From Oegoconia quadripuncta (taxonomy: Eukaryota > Arthropoda > Insecta > Lepidoptera > Autostichidae), in the NCBI GenBank assembly GCA_949316235.1, contig OX438744.1, positions 33,786,778-33,850,777 on the forward strand: a DNA stretch of 64,000 bases, read 5' to 3'. The position numbers and the translations under genes are program-made. The stretch's first letter is position 1, and each line of letters begins with the position of its first letter. The notes under the pieces were generated by a model. It saw nothing but the letters and a program-made list of their open reading frames with translations. It had not been told where the DNA came from and did no database searches. Shown here in pieces: positions 1 to 10,560 of this stretch.

Positions 1-135
1 GTCATCCTGGTTAATTGATTCGCCAACTCTACAGAACCGGTCAAGACGGTCTAACGATCCTGACTCTTGTCGCCTCGACCTTGTTGACCAGGAGAATAGG
101 GTCCGTATTAATAAACCGTGCTCAAGATTGAGAAC

Positions 136-259
136 AGTCTTGTGACTGGAAGAGATCGCTTTTAGTGATAAGACCGCCTATTGTGTTCTATTGTTATCAT
201 CAAAATTATTGTAAATTATTTTGCGCAATAAAGAGTATTTGTATTGTATTGTATTGTAT
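136..259 (+). mobile_element. 5'-truncated LINE 3' end
   Basis: CTGGAAGAGATCGCTTTTAG, then an AATAAAG signal and a (TTGTA)n tail. The same CTGGAAGAGAT block occurs at 11970 and 44050, where AATAAA-type ends follow. In the 11.6-kb copy it lies downstream of a reverse transcriptase C-terminus, so this is the 3' untranslated end of a non-LTR retrotransposon. It sits inside the TIR-bounded element. Confidence 0.75.
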
Positions 260-444
260 TAATAAACCTTACTTGAGACCTGAATCGAACGTGCTTACTC
301 AAGCAGTACTCACTTGAGAGGTGCGCGTATTTATGAATGAAACTCAAGACTATCGTTATTTCGCCACTGAGGCGAATACTTGAGAAGTGATCTCAGCTGA
401 GTAGACCTCAAGATTGGTTTATAAGAACTGCTTTCTAATATAGG

Positions 445-665
445 GCTGAAAACAAACCGGTTAGGTCTTCGGGAACGGCCACTGCTATATGTTCCTTTAT
501 CGAGGACAAATTACAGGCAGAATTCATTTCTGATACGCGCTAGCAACAGCTTCAACAGCATATGCAATGACTTGACCTATTTTGCACGAGTACTTCAACA
601 GTGAGACGTATACTCACTAAAGATTTTTATGCCTGCGTCGAGGGTGACACGTAAGTGAACCATTG
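445..665 (+). repeat. Dispersed repeat Q, copy 1
   Basis: About 220 bp that matches 32768-33005 in inverted orientation with many substitutions. Shared blocks include the GGTTCACTTACGTGTCACC end (seen on the minus strand here) and GAAATGAATT near the middle. It may be a decayed coding piece, but I could not assign a protein family. Confidence 0.7.
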
Positions 666-912
666 TTATTGTGGCTGACTGTACCTACTATTGTTATATA
701 TTTAATGTTTTTTTGTTTTTTCTTCTTCTTAACTTTCCTAATATACATGTGGGAACTTGTAATTGGAATTTTTATATACAATGTTCATATGATATCTTAT
801 GTATTAGCTGTAAGTTCTATGCAAATAAAAAAAAAAACTAGCACGGAGCTTGAGATCTCGTTTGATACAGCTTCAAGTCTTATATTGAGATTGGTTTATT
901 AATACGGGCCTA

Positions 913-2544
913 GGACCTGCTATGAACAAACTACAATTACTGTAATTTATAGCAGGGCGAAGTACCAAGCATTGTTCGAACAAAAATAATAATAAAGAAG
1001 AGGCAGCACCCAGCACTGGGTCGATAAGGGTGGATAATAATATCACGACGAAAATAGACCAATATATTCCTTGGTAGCCACAGACCAGCTAGTGGTTGGT
1101 CTGTGTTGGTAGCGAAAGAAAAGACATTGAACATTCTTCTACTTTTTTACGTGTCGATGGCGGGATCCAGGAACCTCATTGAAGATTGGGTAAAGTTGTA
1201 TTCAAAGCTGTGACCGTTTCTAACCGACTTACAAAAGGAGATTTTATTGCGTATGTATGTTTTTTTTCGATACGGCCTACGCTACCAGATAAGCGAACGC
1301 AGCGACACCCATTCCGGGACTGAATCGTCAACGTGACAAAATGTCCAGTGGGCGAATTGTTTAATGGTCATAAAGTACGAATGTCAAAACGTACAACACC
1401 TGCTTCTACTGGAACTGTTGCAGTCGTCATGTAGCCGCGTGTACGCTGATTACTCCGAGATTCTGTAACCGATTTGCATGATTCTTTCTTTGTTGGAAAG
1501 AAGATACTCTCGAGGTGGTCCCTTTTAAATTTCATCAAGATCTGATGATGAATACCCGTTGGAGACCAGGTAACTGTGGCGTGAGCTATACAAATACTTA
1601 TAAGTAGTTGCTGATGGTAACAATAATAATGCAGTCGGGATATAGAGAACGAATCGCATTGTAGGTTGTTTTACCACTTTTTTGGAGGTTCAATTATGTT
1701 GTTTATACTTAATCCAAAACTTCAACTCAAGTCCATGCTCAGCTTGGTGTAATGGTTACCTGTAACAAACAAAATTACAATACATTAATAGGACATTCTT
1801 GAACATTAGTTAGCACAGTCGTCTGTACATATACACACTAAACTTTAAATTGATAAAAGTGTACTTAAAAAATTAAATGATATAGAGGGCATCAAAAATT
1901 CACAACATCGTGTGTTTAGAAAAATTAATCTGAAATCTATTCTATTTCTTTATTATTTATTGCTTTTTCCTTGCAACGAGTGGGTCAATCAATCAAAAAT
2001 CAATCAAAAAATGGTAATATCAATTTAGGATAGTGCTGTAGGAAATTAAATACTGTTTTGAAACAAAAATTGGCATATCTGCGATATATATTTTATCTCA
2101 AAGAATATGAATAAGAATCGTTTAATAATACCACCTGAATAACCTCCTAAAGACAAGATCGAAATTTACTACCACCTCATCGTAAATGCATAAATACCAG
2201 TCTTACGGCAGTGCTTCGATCGATTCCGACTTCATGAAAGTTTCATTAGGGTGCGCTGCTTGTACTGCCGGCCGGCCATTAAAGTTCAGTGAAGGTGCAA
2301 GCAACGCTTAACAAGGTAGACCTCAATGTCGATGGGCTTTCCAGGGCCTACGGCCAAATGCGGTAAAAAAGGCGGGTGTTATGTGTTTGTTATTCGCGAG
2401 CGTGTGTGCGTGTAATTATAGAAATAATTGCAAATTCGTGGTTGAGTTTACGAAAAAATAACGTATCTAGGTACCTACGTAAATGCTAAATGGAGACCTT
2501 TTTACATTTAGATATTGTTATCACTTTATTATATACAAATCGTG
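913..2544. other. No gene recognised
   Basis: No ORF with a recognisable domain and no clear repeat boundaries. The minus-strand frame at 937-1134 encodes nothing I recognise. The sequence is AT-rich with short homopolymers, as in the rest of the window. Confidence 0.5.
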
Positions 2545-2858
2545 AAGCTTCGGTGGCTCAGCGGTTAAGACGCGGTCTCCCAATTTGGGAGGTCCGGGTT
2601 CGATTCCGCGGCACGCCATGTGCCCACGAGTTTCTAAGTTTAATTTATTACTTATGTGCTTTTATCCGACCGCTCTTAAACGGTGAGGGAATACATGGTG
2701 AGGGAGTGATGCCTTAGAAATAATAATTCTAAGGCATGTGAAATCCCCAACCCGCATTAGGCCAGCGTGGTGGACTATGGCCCATACTACTCTCTCCATT
2801 ATACGAGGGAAGGCCTATATCCCTGCAGTGGGATGTTAACGGTCTGATGATGATGATA
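2545..2858 (+). mobile_element. tRNA-derived SINE, family A (full length)
   Basis: The head has a pol III A box (GGTGGCTCAGCGG) and B box (GGGTTCGATTCC) about 35 nt apart, as in a tRNA. The body ends in a module around GCGTGGTGGACTATGGCCCA and a (GATGAT)n tail. Four further copies are at 7596, 14601, 17176 and 47731. The tRNA-like head with a long unrelated body rules out a functional tRNA gene. The tail module is shared with the 5S-headed SINE at 4058-4297. Confidence 0.88.
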
Positions 2859-3481
2859 CAAATCCAAATAAATTCTTTCTTTCTCCTACATTCTTTATTT
2901 ACAATAAGATCCTCCTAATTAAGCCATTACAATGACTTGCAAATATTGGACAATATTAAAATTCCTTACACAAAGAAACTCAGCATTAATATAATTAATT
3001 GATTTTGTGTTAAAAGATTTTTGTGGAACAGAACGAGTACGTCCTTTTGAAAGTAACAAATCAAGTTAGAAAACATACGAATACATAATCTAGGTACATG
3101 TATTTAATAGGATGTTACATAAGTATTTAAAGCCTTTTCCTGTCTACGGCATTCTAGCACCAAAACGAAAATTAGTGTTCGCGATGTTTGATTTTAATCG
3201 GTTTAACAAGTTAATGAAAATTGAGTCAGCCGGTTCCAAAAATATTTAGCTTCTGACACGGTTTCGTCATATACAAGAGTTTCCTAACTTTGCTATAGTT
3301 GCGGACGTAAACGTTAAAAGTGAAGTGCCTATTTGTAGGCGCTGTCTCAATTCCCCTACTGTACACGTAGTAAAACTGTCGATACATTGATGTGCTATTA
3401 ATATTAAAGTCAATAGGCAGTGCGCCCACGGGTCGAACGTTTATATGTGTATACCTTTCCCTTCGTTCACTTATAGACAAT
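2859..3481. other. Unassigned; one dispersed repeat
   Basis: The 3226-3480 stretch has an 84-codon minus-strand frame ending in a Tyr/Arg-rich segment. From memory it resembles a high-copy lepidopteran repeat, but no second copy lies in this window. The rest shows nothing recognisable. Confidence 0.35.
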
Positions 3482-3850
3482 AGATAGATAGATATAGCCT
3501 TTATTTGTTTCCAGAGTCACACACATACATTTAGCGTTTACATATTGATACACAGATAAGGTAATACATAATAAAAATACACAATAACATAATATTGTAA
3601 CACTAACGCATGTGTGTGCTGCAGCAGTACAAATGGGTCATAGCTAAGTGTATTAGATTGCTCATTGAGCAAAACACTTATTTTCAGCTCTCCCCTAAGT
3701 AGCAGAGCAACTTGTAACCAGAGGAAACAGTAAGTATTAAGTAAATAGCAATTTTCAGACTCTTGAAATAGTGATTGATGAGTGATAGTAGGTGCCAGTG
3801 AATATAAAGACACGTAGTGTTTCTAAGTTGTAATATACAAGTGTATATTT
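3482..3850 (-). mobile_element. LINE 3' end with (TATC)n tail
   Basis: On the minus strand the segment ends in AAATAAAGGC followed by TATCTATCTATC, the usual signal-plus-microsatellite end of a non-LTR retrotransposon. The 91-codon minus-strand frame over it has no recognisable domain and is probably 3' untranslated sequence. The 5' limit is approximate. Confidence 0.5.
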
Positions 3851-4057
3851 ACAATGCTGCATAGTCTCCTCTGGCCGTTGGTGGGAATCCTAGTTGAAGC
3901 CAGGGGCTGATCCATAGACGTATAAATATTTGCAGACCGAACATTCACATATTCATTCAAGATTTTTTAGCGGCGAAATTTGTAATTTGTTGAAACAGCT
4001 GCTGTGTTATTCCTATATTTCAGTACATTAAAATGCATAAAAAGTCACATTCGCCAT

Positions 4058-4297
4058 TCGATTTAGATTAGCGAAGTTAAGCAATGTCTGGCGCGGTCAA
4101 TCCTTGGATGGGTGACCACTAGTGATATTTTAATACAAGTCGGTGGTATTACAAGCCCTGGCTGTCAGATAGTCAGTAGCCTGACACAAATCCACCAATC
4201 CGCACTGGGCCCGCGTGGTGGGTTATGGCCCATACACTCTCCTAGTGAGAGAAGGCTGTGCCCCAACAATGGGGACGTGTAAAGGCTGTTGATGTAA
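4058..4297 (+). mobile_element. 5S rRNA-derived SINE
   Basis: The head at about 4071-4122 is plainly related to the 3' half of 5S rRNA: GAAGTTAAGCAATGTC (box A region) and CTTGGATGGGTGACCA (box C region). It is joined to a tail with CCGCACTGGGCC, GCGTGGTGGGTTATGGCCCA and a TGTTGATG end, similar to the tail of SINE family A. The 5S part is incomplete and fused to unrelated sequence, so it is not a 5S gene. A tail-only relative lies at 26092-26250 on the other strand. Confidence 0.88.
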
Positions 4298-4463
4298 AAT
4301 TCGCGACTCTCCCCAGACCGGCTTCACCCCCCCTTGAAATGTGTCCCAAGGACATTGTAGCGTTTTCTTGAAAATTGAAAATTTTGAGAAAATCTGTAAT
4401 TCTTTTCAAGGGGGGAGGAGGGGTGAAGTCGGTTGCGGTGGGGGCGGGAGACTTTGTGTATTT

Positions 4464-4762
4464 AACCGCCTCAGTGGCTCAATGTAAACAACATTGGATT
4501 TACGATTCGGAGGTCGCGGGTTCGATCCCCAGCTGGGTACATGTTTAAGTACTCGGTTGGGTTGGTGGTATTTTAAATGTCCGCCTGGCTAGCTACCACC
4601 ATCTTATCTAAAATCTGCCGCCAAGCAGCAATGTTAATTGCATTGTTGTGTTCCGGTTGTCAGAGATAAGATAGCCAGTCCCCAGTCCCCCAAATGTGTT
4701 GGGGTTTCCGGGTCAGTACGCTTACACCTTCGACCTCATCTTCACGTAGTGCATAAAAAAAA
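4464..4762 (+). mobile_element. tRNA-derived SINE, family B (near full length)
   Basis: The head has an A-box-like GTGGCTCAATGTAAAC and a B box GGGTTCGATCCCC. The body carries CTACCACCATCTTATCT, TTGTGTTCCGGTTGTCAG and TTCGACCTCATCTTCAC and ends TGCATAAAAAAAA. This is the commonest repeat of the window. This copy has lost the stretch of about 36 nt between the last block and GCATAAAA that other copies carry (AACATCAGGTGTGATTGAGG). Confidence 0.85.
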
Positions 4763-5934
4763 TGTACTCACATATAGGTATAAGTATAACACGTGGCATT
4801 AAAAAAAATATATAGTTTGCCGTTTTGCCCATACATTGAAATCTAGAATGAATCTACTATAAGGATTAAATGTCCGTTTCCATACAAAGTATTACCTACG
4901 TCTAGGCTTTGACGTAATAGGAAATGCGTAGAAATGGGTCCTAATTGTTTGGCATATGAGATTATGTATTTATTAATACCTGAATTATCTTAATACCTTG
5001 GAAAGAAACAATAATAATGTGTCTCGTAGTTGACATTAGCTGTACGGGGTCGGGACTCCAGCATAAGTATATTAGTGACAGTGACATCATCACACATCAA
5101 TTCAACATTCTATATCAGTTCACTGTTGGACATAAACCTAGCGATAAGCATTTGGCAGTAATCGCTACGCCAGGTTGGATATTGCCCATATCGACCCCAG
5201 TCGCATTTCAAGACACCCACGGCAAGAGGACGGATCTTGACGACTAGGCTGGTGTGCTATTTTTATGCATTCTTTTTATAAAAAGACGGCTATTATTTAT
5301 ACTTCAATTTTGACAATTTTACTGGATTACGCTGTGCATTTTCGTTTTTTAGCTTAACTTAACACACTTAACAAATATTGGAAGTAAATTTTAACCTACT
5401 TCTAATTTTATCAAAATGAAAATATGTGTTGTATATATGTAGTTCGGATGACAATAGTATAATTTGGTAACTTGGAGCTGATCTGATGATGGAGCCAGGA
5501 GGTGGACGTTGGAACTCTTCAGTGGCTATTAGTAAAACCCTCGACTTTGGGCTCATACGATTCGTGTTGACGAGTCCAATATATTACATTTGGTGTCGAG
5601 GATCTGATGAAGTCAGATGGTGGAATTCTAGCGTGTTTTTAGTTTTTTAAACTACATATTTTTAATATAGACTGGAGTAGAAACTGTCAGGAACCACATG
5701 TCTAAGACCTAATGTTGTTGAAATAATGTCGCACACACATTACGATGTCAAAGATGATTGTCCGATATTTATCAGCATGAAAAATTATACATAATTATAG
5801 CAAGGCTTTAACGTCCACAACACAATCGATCGGAAACTATTTATACAAAAAAAAAAAACAGAACAATGACGCAAATATGTCGTTACTGGCATTCCGTTTG
5901 CTACAAAGATTTGCAAGAAGATATTCTTATTATA
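4763..5934. other. Unassigned; small repeat scraps
   Basis: Positions 5175-5250 contain CAAGACACCCACGGCAAGAG, a scrap of dispersed repeat R. The segment at 5460-5610 has GAGCTGATCTGATGATGG, the reverse of a motif in the repeats at 36550 and 59707. No gene was recognised. Confidence 0.4.
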
Positions 5935-6750
5935 CAGGGCGTCCCAAAGTTATGGGACATGAAGGGGAAGTACCTTAAATATTGTAGATAGTGAATTTTG
6001 CTCAAAGAAGACTTTATGTTATTTTTAAAAGTTAGTAATTCTGCATTCATAGATTTTCTAAAAATTACTTGCTTCGGCTGGGAATCGAACCGACTTAAAT
6101 GTGAAAAAAAAAACACCCTACTTTTATGATGCCAATCGAAAGAATAGCTAAAAAATAATAACTCTGCCTAAGTAACATAGTATTTTAAAAGAAAGGAACA
6201 ACATAAAATGATTGAGTCAAATTTCAAGAAAGTTATTTATTGCCGACGACGTTCGAAAAGTAGCGATATTATCATTCCAAAGATAGCATTGATTATTCGT
6301 AAATAAGTACCCACTTCATAAAATCAACAGGCAGCGGGCTCATTAAAAGATTGGCGATTTGCGTAAAACAAGAGGGATCACATTTTGAGCATTTAATTAA
6401 TTAATTTACAAAAAAATACCTACTTAATTGACTACGGCAGTTTCATGTATGTTTTTTATTTGATTAAAATGATTAATTTCACGTTGTTCCTTTCTTTTAA
6501 AATACTATGTTACTTAGGCAGAGTTATTATTTTTTAGCTATTCTTTCGATTGGCATCATAAAAGTAGGGTGTTTTTTTTTTCACATTTGAGTCGGTTCGA
6601 TTCCCAGCCGAAGCAAATAATTTTTAGAAAATCTATGAATGCAGAATTACTAACTTTTAAAAATAACATAAAGTCTTCTTTGAGCAAAATTCACTATCTA
6701 CGATATTTAAGGTACTTCCCCTTCATGTCCCATAACTTTGGGACGCCCTG
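5935..6750 (-). mobile_element. Copy A: non-autonomous derivative of the DDxD element
   Basis: An 816-bp element that starts and ends with CAGGGCGTCCCAAAG in inverted orientation, flanked by TA on both sides (the Tc1/mariner target duplication). The two TIRs are about 268 bp. Its interior is the reverse of copy C at 61095-63217 with about 1.3 kb missing. The deletion joins positions equivalent to about 61523 and 62833 of C at a shared ATTTT. Only the last 27 codons of the transposase frame remain, so it would need a transposase in trans. Confidence 0.92.
6320..6404 (+). pseudogene. Transposase C-terminal remnant (copy A)
   Basis: An in-frame stretch ending TTTGAGCATTTAATTAATTAA, equal to the end of the transposase frame in copy C apart from an AGA-to-AAA change. 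It shows where the ancestral gene stopped. The residue pattern HFEHL followed by a stop is a usual kind of C-terminus in this transposase group. Confidence 0.8.
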
Positions 6751-6959
6751 TATATACGTAATGGAGATCCGTATCACGCGCTGCACTAACCTCCGCGTCT
6801 CCACAATGATCTGACTAATTGAAAAAATATTATAAAAACTCTCTCAGCAGACAGGCCTTACAATGTGAGAGTACCAGGCTGTACTGTATCAGTTTTATGT
6901 CCCATAACAAGTATCTTTATGCATTTATTTAATTTACATAGCACATTTTTATTCCTTTG

Positions 6960-7172
6960 ACAGGAATGTCCTTTCTTTATGCAACTAGCGACGGTAACTC
7001 GTCTGCTCTGGGTGCGACAGTAAACCAGCGCTGAGCTCTTATAAGCTCAGCATTTAGCTGAGTCGTTTCCCTTTCGCTGCTGCGACACTTATCTGAGTGT
7101 TCTGTTATTTTATTTGCCTAACAATTTGTTGTGTATGTGTCGAAGTGGCGAATAAACAGTTTCTTTCTTTCT
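6960..7172 (+). mobile_element. Retroelement 3' end with (TTTC)n tail
   Basis: The segment ends with GCGAATAAACAGTTTCTTTC and a TTTC microsatellite, a poly-A signal followed by a short tandem tail, as in a LINE or SINE 3' end. A palindromic GAGCTCTTATAAGCTC lies at about 7033. The 5' boundary and coding relation are unknown. Confidence 0.45.
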
Positions 7173-7324
7173 TTCTACTGTAGTCCGTAAAGTAGGCGCA
7201 GTCCACTGCTGGACATCACTGATATCACAAATGCCTCCGTTTTTCTTCCATCATGGCCCCCACGCGATGAATTCGTCGAAAACATATAAATCTCCAAAAA
7301 TCCATACAAGAATCAGTTTATTTA

Positions 7325-7580
7325 CATATGTAACGGACACGACCTCTATCCCAAATGGTTAGAGATATCCCAAACAATAGTATTTGGGTGTTCCAAACAT
7401 TAAAAATTTAGTAATTGAAACAACATCCACGTTTCGTCTTAAATGAAATATACAGATATGCACAAGTGACAGGGGATGAGCCTATCGCTATTGAAACGTG
7501 CAAATCTATAGATGTTTTTTGGTGAAAAGTCCCTTAGTCGCCTTTTATGACACCCACGAGAAGAGACGGATTGGTTTTAT
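7325..7580 (+). repeat. Dispersed repeat R, copy 1
   Basis: Contains GAGATATCCCAAACAATAG, AAATCTATAGATGTTTTTTGG and TCGCCTTTTATGACACCCAC. Related copies are at 12848-13210 (interrupted), 35395-35590 (+) and 34720-34925 (-), with scraps near 5200, 50200 and 50760. No coding frame is conserved, and no TIR or LTR was identified, so the class is unknown. Confidence 0.7.
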
Positions 7581-7595
7581 TCTCTTTCTCTCTCT

Positions 7596-7890
7596 CAGCC
7601 CGCAAACATCCCACTGGAGGAATATAGGCCTTTCCTCGTATAATGAGGGAGTATGGGCCATAGTCCACTACGCTGGCCCAATGTGGGTTGTGGACTTCAC
7701 ATGCCTAAGAATTCTTATTTCTGAGGCATGCAGGTTTCCTCACGATGTTTTCATTCACCGTTCAACAGCAGTCGGATAAATGCAAAGAAATAATTAAATA
7801 TAAAAACTCATTGGTACATGGCCTGCCTGGGAATCGAACCCGGACCTCCCAAATTGAGAGACCGCGTCTTAACCGCTGACCCACAGACGC
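7596..7890 (-). mobile_element. tRNA-derived SINE, family A
   Basis: Near full-length minus-strand copy. The tail side starts near CAGCCCGCAAACATCCCAC, and the head at 7820-7890 keeps the B box (GGAATCGAACCC as read on the plus strand) and a damaged A box. The 93-codon plus-strand frame over it (7498-7779) is a chance frame across two repeats. Confidence 0.85.
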
Positions 7891-9187
7891 TATTCAATTC
7901 TTTTCTATTCTATTTGTGCCGAAACCATACATCACACTGTGTTGCTATAATTGAATAAATCAACAATTTAATTAAAATCAACAAATCTAAAATTGGCGCG
8001 GTGTACTGGGAACTTAACGACTGCTCTTGGCGGAAAGATGTGTGCGTGTAATTGGGTCAGGCAGGTCATGCAGACAGAGTACCCATATTCTGGATTTATC
8101 GTTTCGTATCGTTTATATTGTCCACTTTCATAGGCAATTTATGACAGTTGGATTTTCGATCGGTACTACATTTCGCTTTCTGTGCTGGAACCGAGCTGAG
8201 TTTGTGTGGTACAGCTGTACTATTTGTTTTCGTACACGTCACGATTCGTTGTCGTTAGGTATAAAAACAGGTCGTAAAATGGGGGACCTCGTTTGATGTG
8301 ATTTTCGGCTTAAGAGGCTGATAATGCCAATGACCTTGGGCTTTGTTGTCCCAGCGTAAAGAGACGCAGCGAGTTTGATGGTTCGAGGAGAAAGCCACAA
8401 TGAAAGAAAGAGAGAAAACATTTATTCAGCTTACAATGGGCATGTACACAGAGTGCCCTCATATAACTGACCAGCTTGCAAAATTTTCTAAGTCAATGCC
8501 GACGTTTTGGTTCTGAGAGTTTATAATAAGCCAGTCAACTTCAGAAATAGATCGGTAATTTCAACGCACCTGTCGGAACTGTTATGGCGTAGTGGTTAGG
8601 ATTGTGGTCTGTAACCAGTGAATCAAAGATCGAATCCTACTAGTATCATCAACTTTTTTTTATTTGTTGTGTTAATCAGATAAATCATTGCATTGAAAAA
8701 GGCACACAACGGTGTCCGGAAATTATATTTATTGTTCGGAACATAATTTCTGCGGAAACAACTGCTCTGTGAAATATTTGTTAGAAAGTAAAAAACAATT
8801 ACATGTGTTAACATTTATTTACTATATAATAATAACCTTGTCACACAAGAACACATCTTAATCCGTCTTTAAGTAGTGTAATTCTATATAATACCTACTT
8901 ATTTACAAGACATGGTTACATCAAGTTAGAATCAAATTTATTCGACTGGGGTTTTAATTTATTTAATTGTAGTAGGAGTAGAATGTGGGATGACCAGTTT
9001 TCAAAACAATAAACAGTTTTTTCTCCAGGTTATTACTTTCTCCAGACTGAGTAGGTAAACTTATTTCTAAATCCAACCCAATCAACGAAAGAATGCATTA
9101 ATTCCATACCAACACTACTTATTATTATTTTTAGGACATAACGCACAATGTTTTAGTTATTTGAGAAATTTTAATATTCGATATAGA
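7891..9187. other. No gene recognised
   Basis: Contains only a tRNA-like head at 8578-8650. The overlapping frames at 8027-8296 and 8239-8421 encode no recognisable domain. The rest is AT-rich. Confidence 0.4.
8578..8650 (+). repeat. tRNA-like SINE head
   Basis: TGGCGTAGTGGTTAGG is a good A box and AGATCGAATCC a weak B box about 32 nt on. The spacing suits a tRNA or SINE family C head. The cloverleaf 3' side is poor, so I call a solo SINE head rather than a tRNA gene. Confidence 0.5.
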
Positions 9188-9212
9188 CAGACCGTTTAAA
9201 AAAGTGTAGTGA
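9188..9212 (+). repeat. Left terminal inverted repeat of the Tc1-like element
   Basis: Imperfect partner of 10561-10585. It carries CAGACCGTTTAAAAAAG, against CAGTCCGTTCCATAGAC at the other end. Divergence of the ends points to an old insertion. Confidence 0.55.
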
Positions 9213-9363
9213 ATAAACTTGCTATGTGAATAACATTAAACATCACTAACACTTTACATTTTTTTTGGATTCAACCTATTCGCACAGATAATTCCACAGT
9301 TATACTTCACAGTCACCGAACAAAGAATATACAACATTTTTGAATGGCATAGATTTATATTGG

Positions 9364-10473
9364 TCAATAGCGTAACGGGCCACCTTCACGATCAATAACT
9401 TGTTGCAAGCGGCCTCTCATTTCGGTAACCATTGTCCAACAAACATCTTTACCACGTAATGACTCCCATGTGGAAGTCACTAGATTATCTAGATTTGATC
9501 TAGATCTGACATCAGATGAGTCCCAATTGAGAGTCATCAAACCCCATAAATTTTCAATGGGGTTTAAATCGGGACTTTTGGCAGGCCAATTGATAACTGT
9601 GATATTATTCTGTGTTGAGATCCAATCACGCACAATACCAGCGCGATGCACTGCACAGTTATCTTGGACAAAATAAATGTGTTCGTTCGGATAGTGGATG
9701 CGCACAGTTGGTAACATTACGTCACGTAAAACTTCTAAATATGATTCACTATTGAAACGACCACCCACTTCAATTAATTCACCAGGTCCCATGGAACTCA
9801 TCCACCCCCAATATCCCAACGTTATTTTACCACTTAGTCTATTTGGCAGAATGTTAATTTCATTATAACGCCCTCCTCTTCGACGCCATAAAATCTTGCG
9901 GCCGTCCTTATCTGATCTAAACGTTTTCTCGTCCGTGAAAATAACAACGTTGTTTTGCCAGTCAAAATCTAAATATTCTTTAGAAAACCTCATTCGATTT
10001 TGGCGGTGATTGGATGACAAAGGAATTTTCCTTGCTGGTCGATACGGTTTAAAGCCTGCGATGTGTAAGTGTTTCCTTACAGTCTTCATTGCTATTCCGT
10101 GCAATACAGCAGTTGATCGTGTTGTCGAAAATGGATCCTCAGTATGCCTAGCCACGATCTCCTGGTGACGAAAAGAAGCTGACGTAAACATTTTCGGAGC
10201 TCGGCCGGGACGTTCACGCTGCAAGTCCCCTGTTTCGCCATAGCGTTTAAGCCATAACTTTACCGTATTTCTCTGTGAACAATTAATAAACTGACTATAA
10301 GATCGATCACAGCAATACTTAGATTTATCATTTATGCAACAAAGATTATAGTAAATGTGAAATTATGTGTTTGTTACCGTTATATGGAGGCTTCTTGCAA
10401 TTTCACTGATGGAAACATTTTGTTCATATAAAACGATTATTTTTGATTTTAGTAAATCCGTTAATTGCGGCAT
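9364..10473 (-). CDS. Tc1-like DD35E transposase, two exons, apparently intact
   Basis: A DNA transposase that would bind the element's TIRs and catalyse cut-and-paste movement in the nucleus. Exon 1 is 10378-10473 (32 codons from an ATG), the intron 10273-10377, and exon 2 9364-10272 ending in TGA, giving 334 residues, the usual length for the family. An N-terminal helix-turn-helix spans residues 1-45 and is split by the intron just before the recognition helix (RNTVKLWLKRY). An RPGRAP linker resembling a GRPR motif is at 53-58, and a second HTH at about 65-115. Catalytic residues are D146 in FTDEK, D236 in VQDN and E272 in NPIENLWG. The 35 residues between the last two make it DD35E, not the DD34E of classical Tc1. 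I see no frameshift or internal stop. Joining the exons is inferred from the splice signals and frame; exon 2 alone would lack the first helices. Confidence 0.85.
10273..10377 (-). other. 105-nt intron inside the transposase gene
   Basis: On the minus strand the donor is ACG|GTAACAAAC and the acceptor TTGTTCACAG|AGA. Removal is phase 0 and joins HTH residues ...SLHIT to RNTV... in the right register. The sequence between is AT-rich and has stops in the gene's frame, so the gene cannot be read through unspliced. An alternative AG two bases downstream would break the frame. Confidence 0.8.
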
Positions 10474-10560
10474 TGCGAAATCAAAAAAAACTTAGAAGAG
10501 TAAACAAAGATATGATAAGCGTAGTCAATGCGAGTGAATAGACTGATAGAACGGACATAT

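Larger units (their letters stand above)
97..911. mobile_element. TIR-bounded element, interrupted
   Basis: The left end reads GGGTCCGTATTAATAAACC and the right end, read on the minus strand, GGCCCGTATTAATAAACC, each followed by a CTCAA-rich subterminal stretch. A compact relative lies at 55181-55316. The body holds a LINE tail and a dispersed repeat, so this may be an older MITE swollen by insertions, or two half-copies that face each other. No coding capacity was recognised. Confidence 0.5.

Noticed and set aside
2551..2610. tRNA gene suggested by good A and B boxes
   Set aside because: The sequence continues into a SINE body shared by other copies, and there is no acceptor-stem pairing or T-run terminator. 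The same holds for the heads at 4464, 12296, 29698, 44415, 46380 and 58799.
4071..4122. 5S rRNA gene
   Set aside because: Only the 3' part of a 5S sequence is present, with substitutions, and it is fused to a SINE tail.
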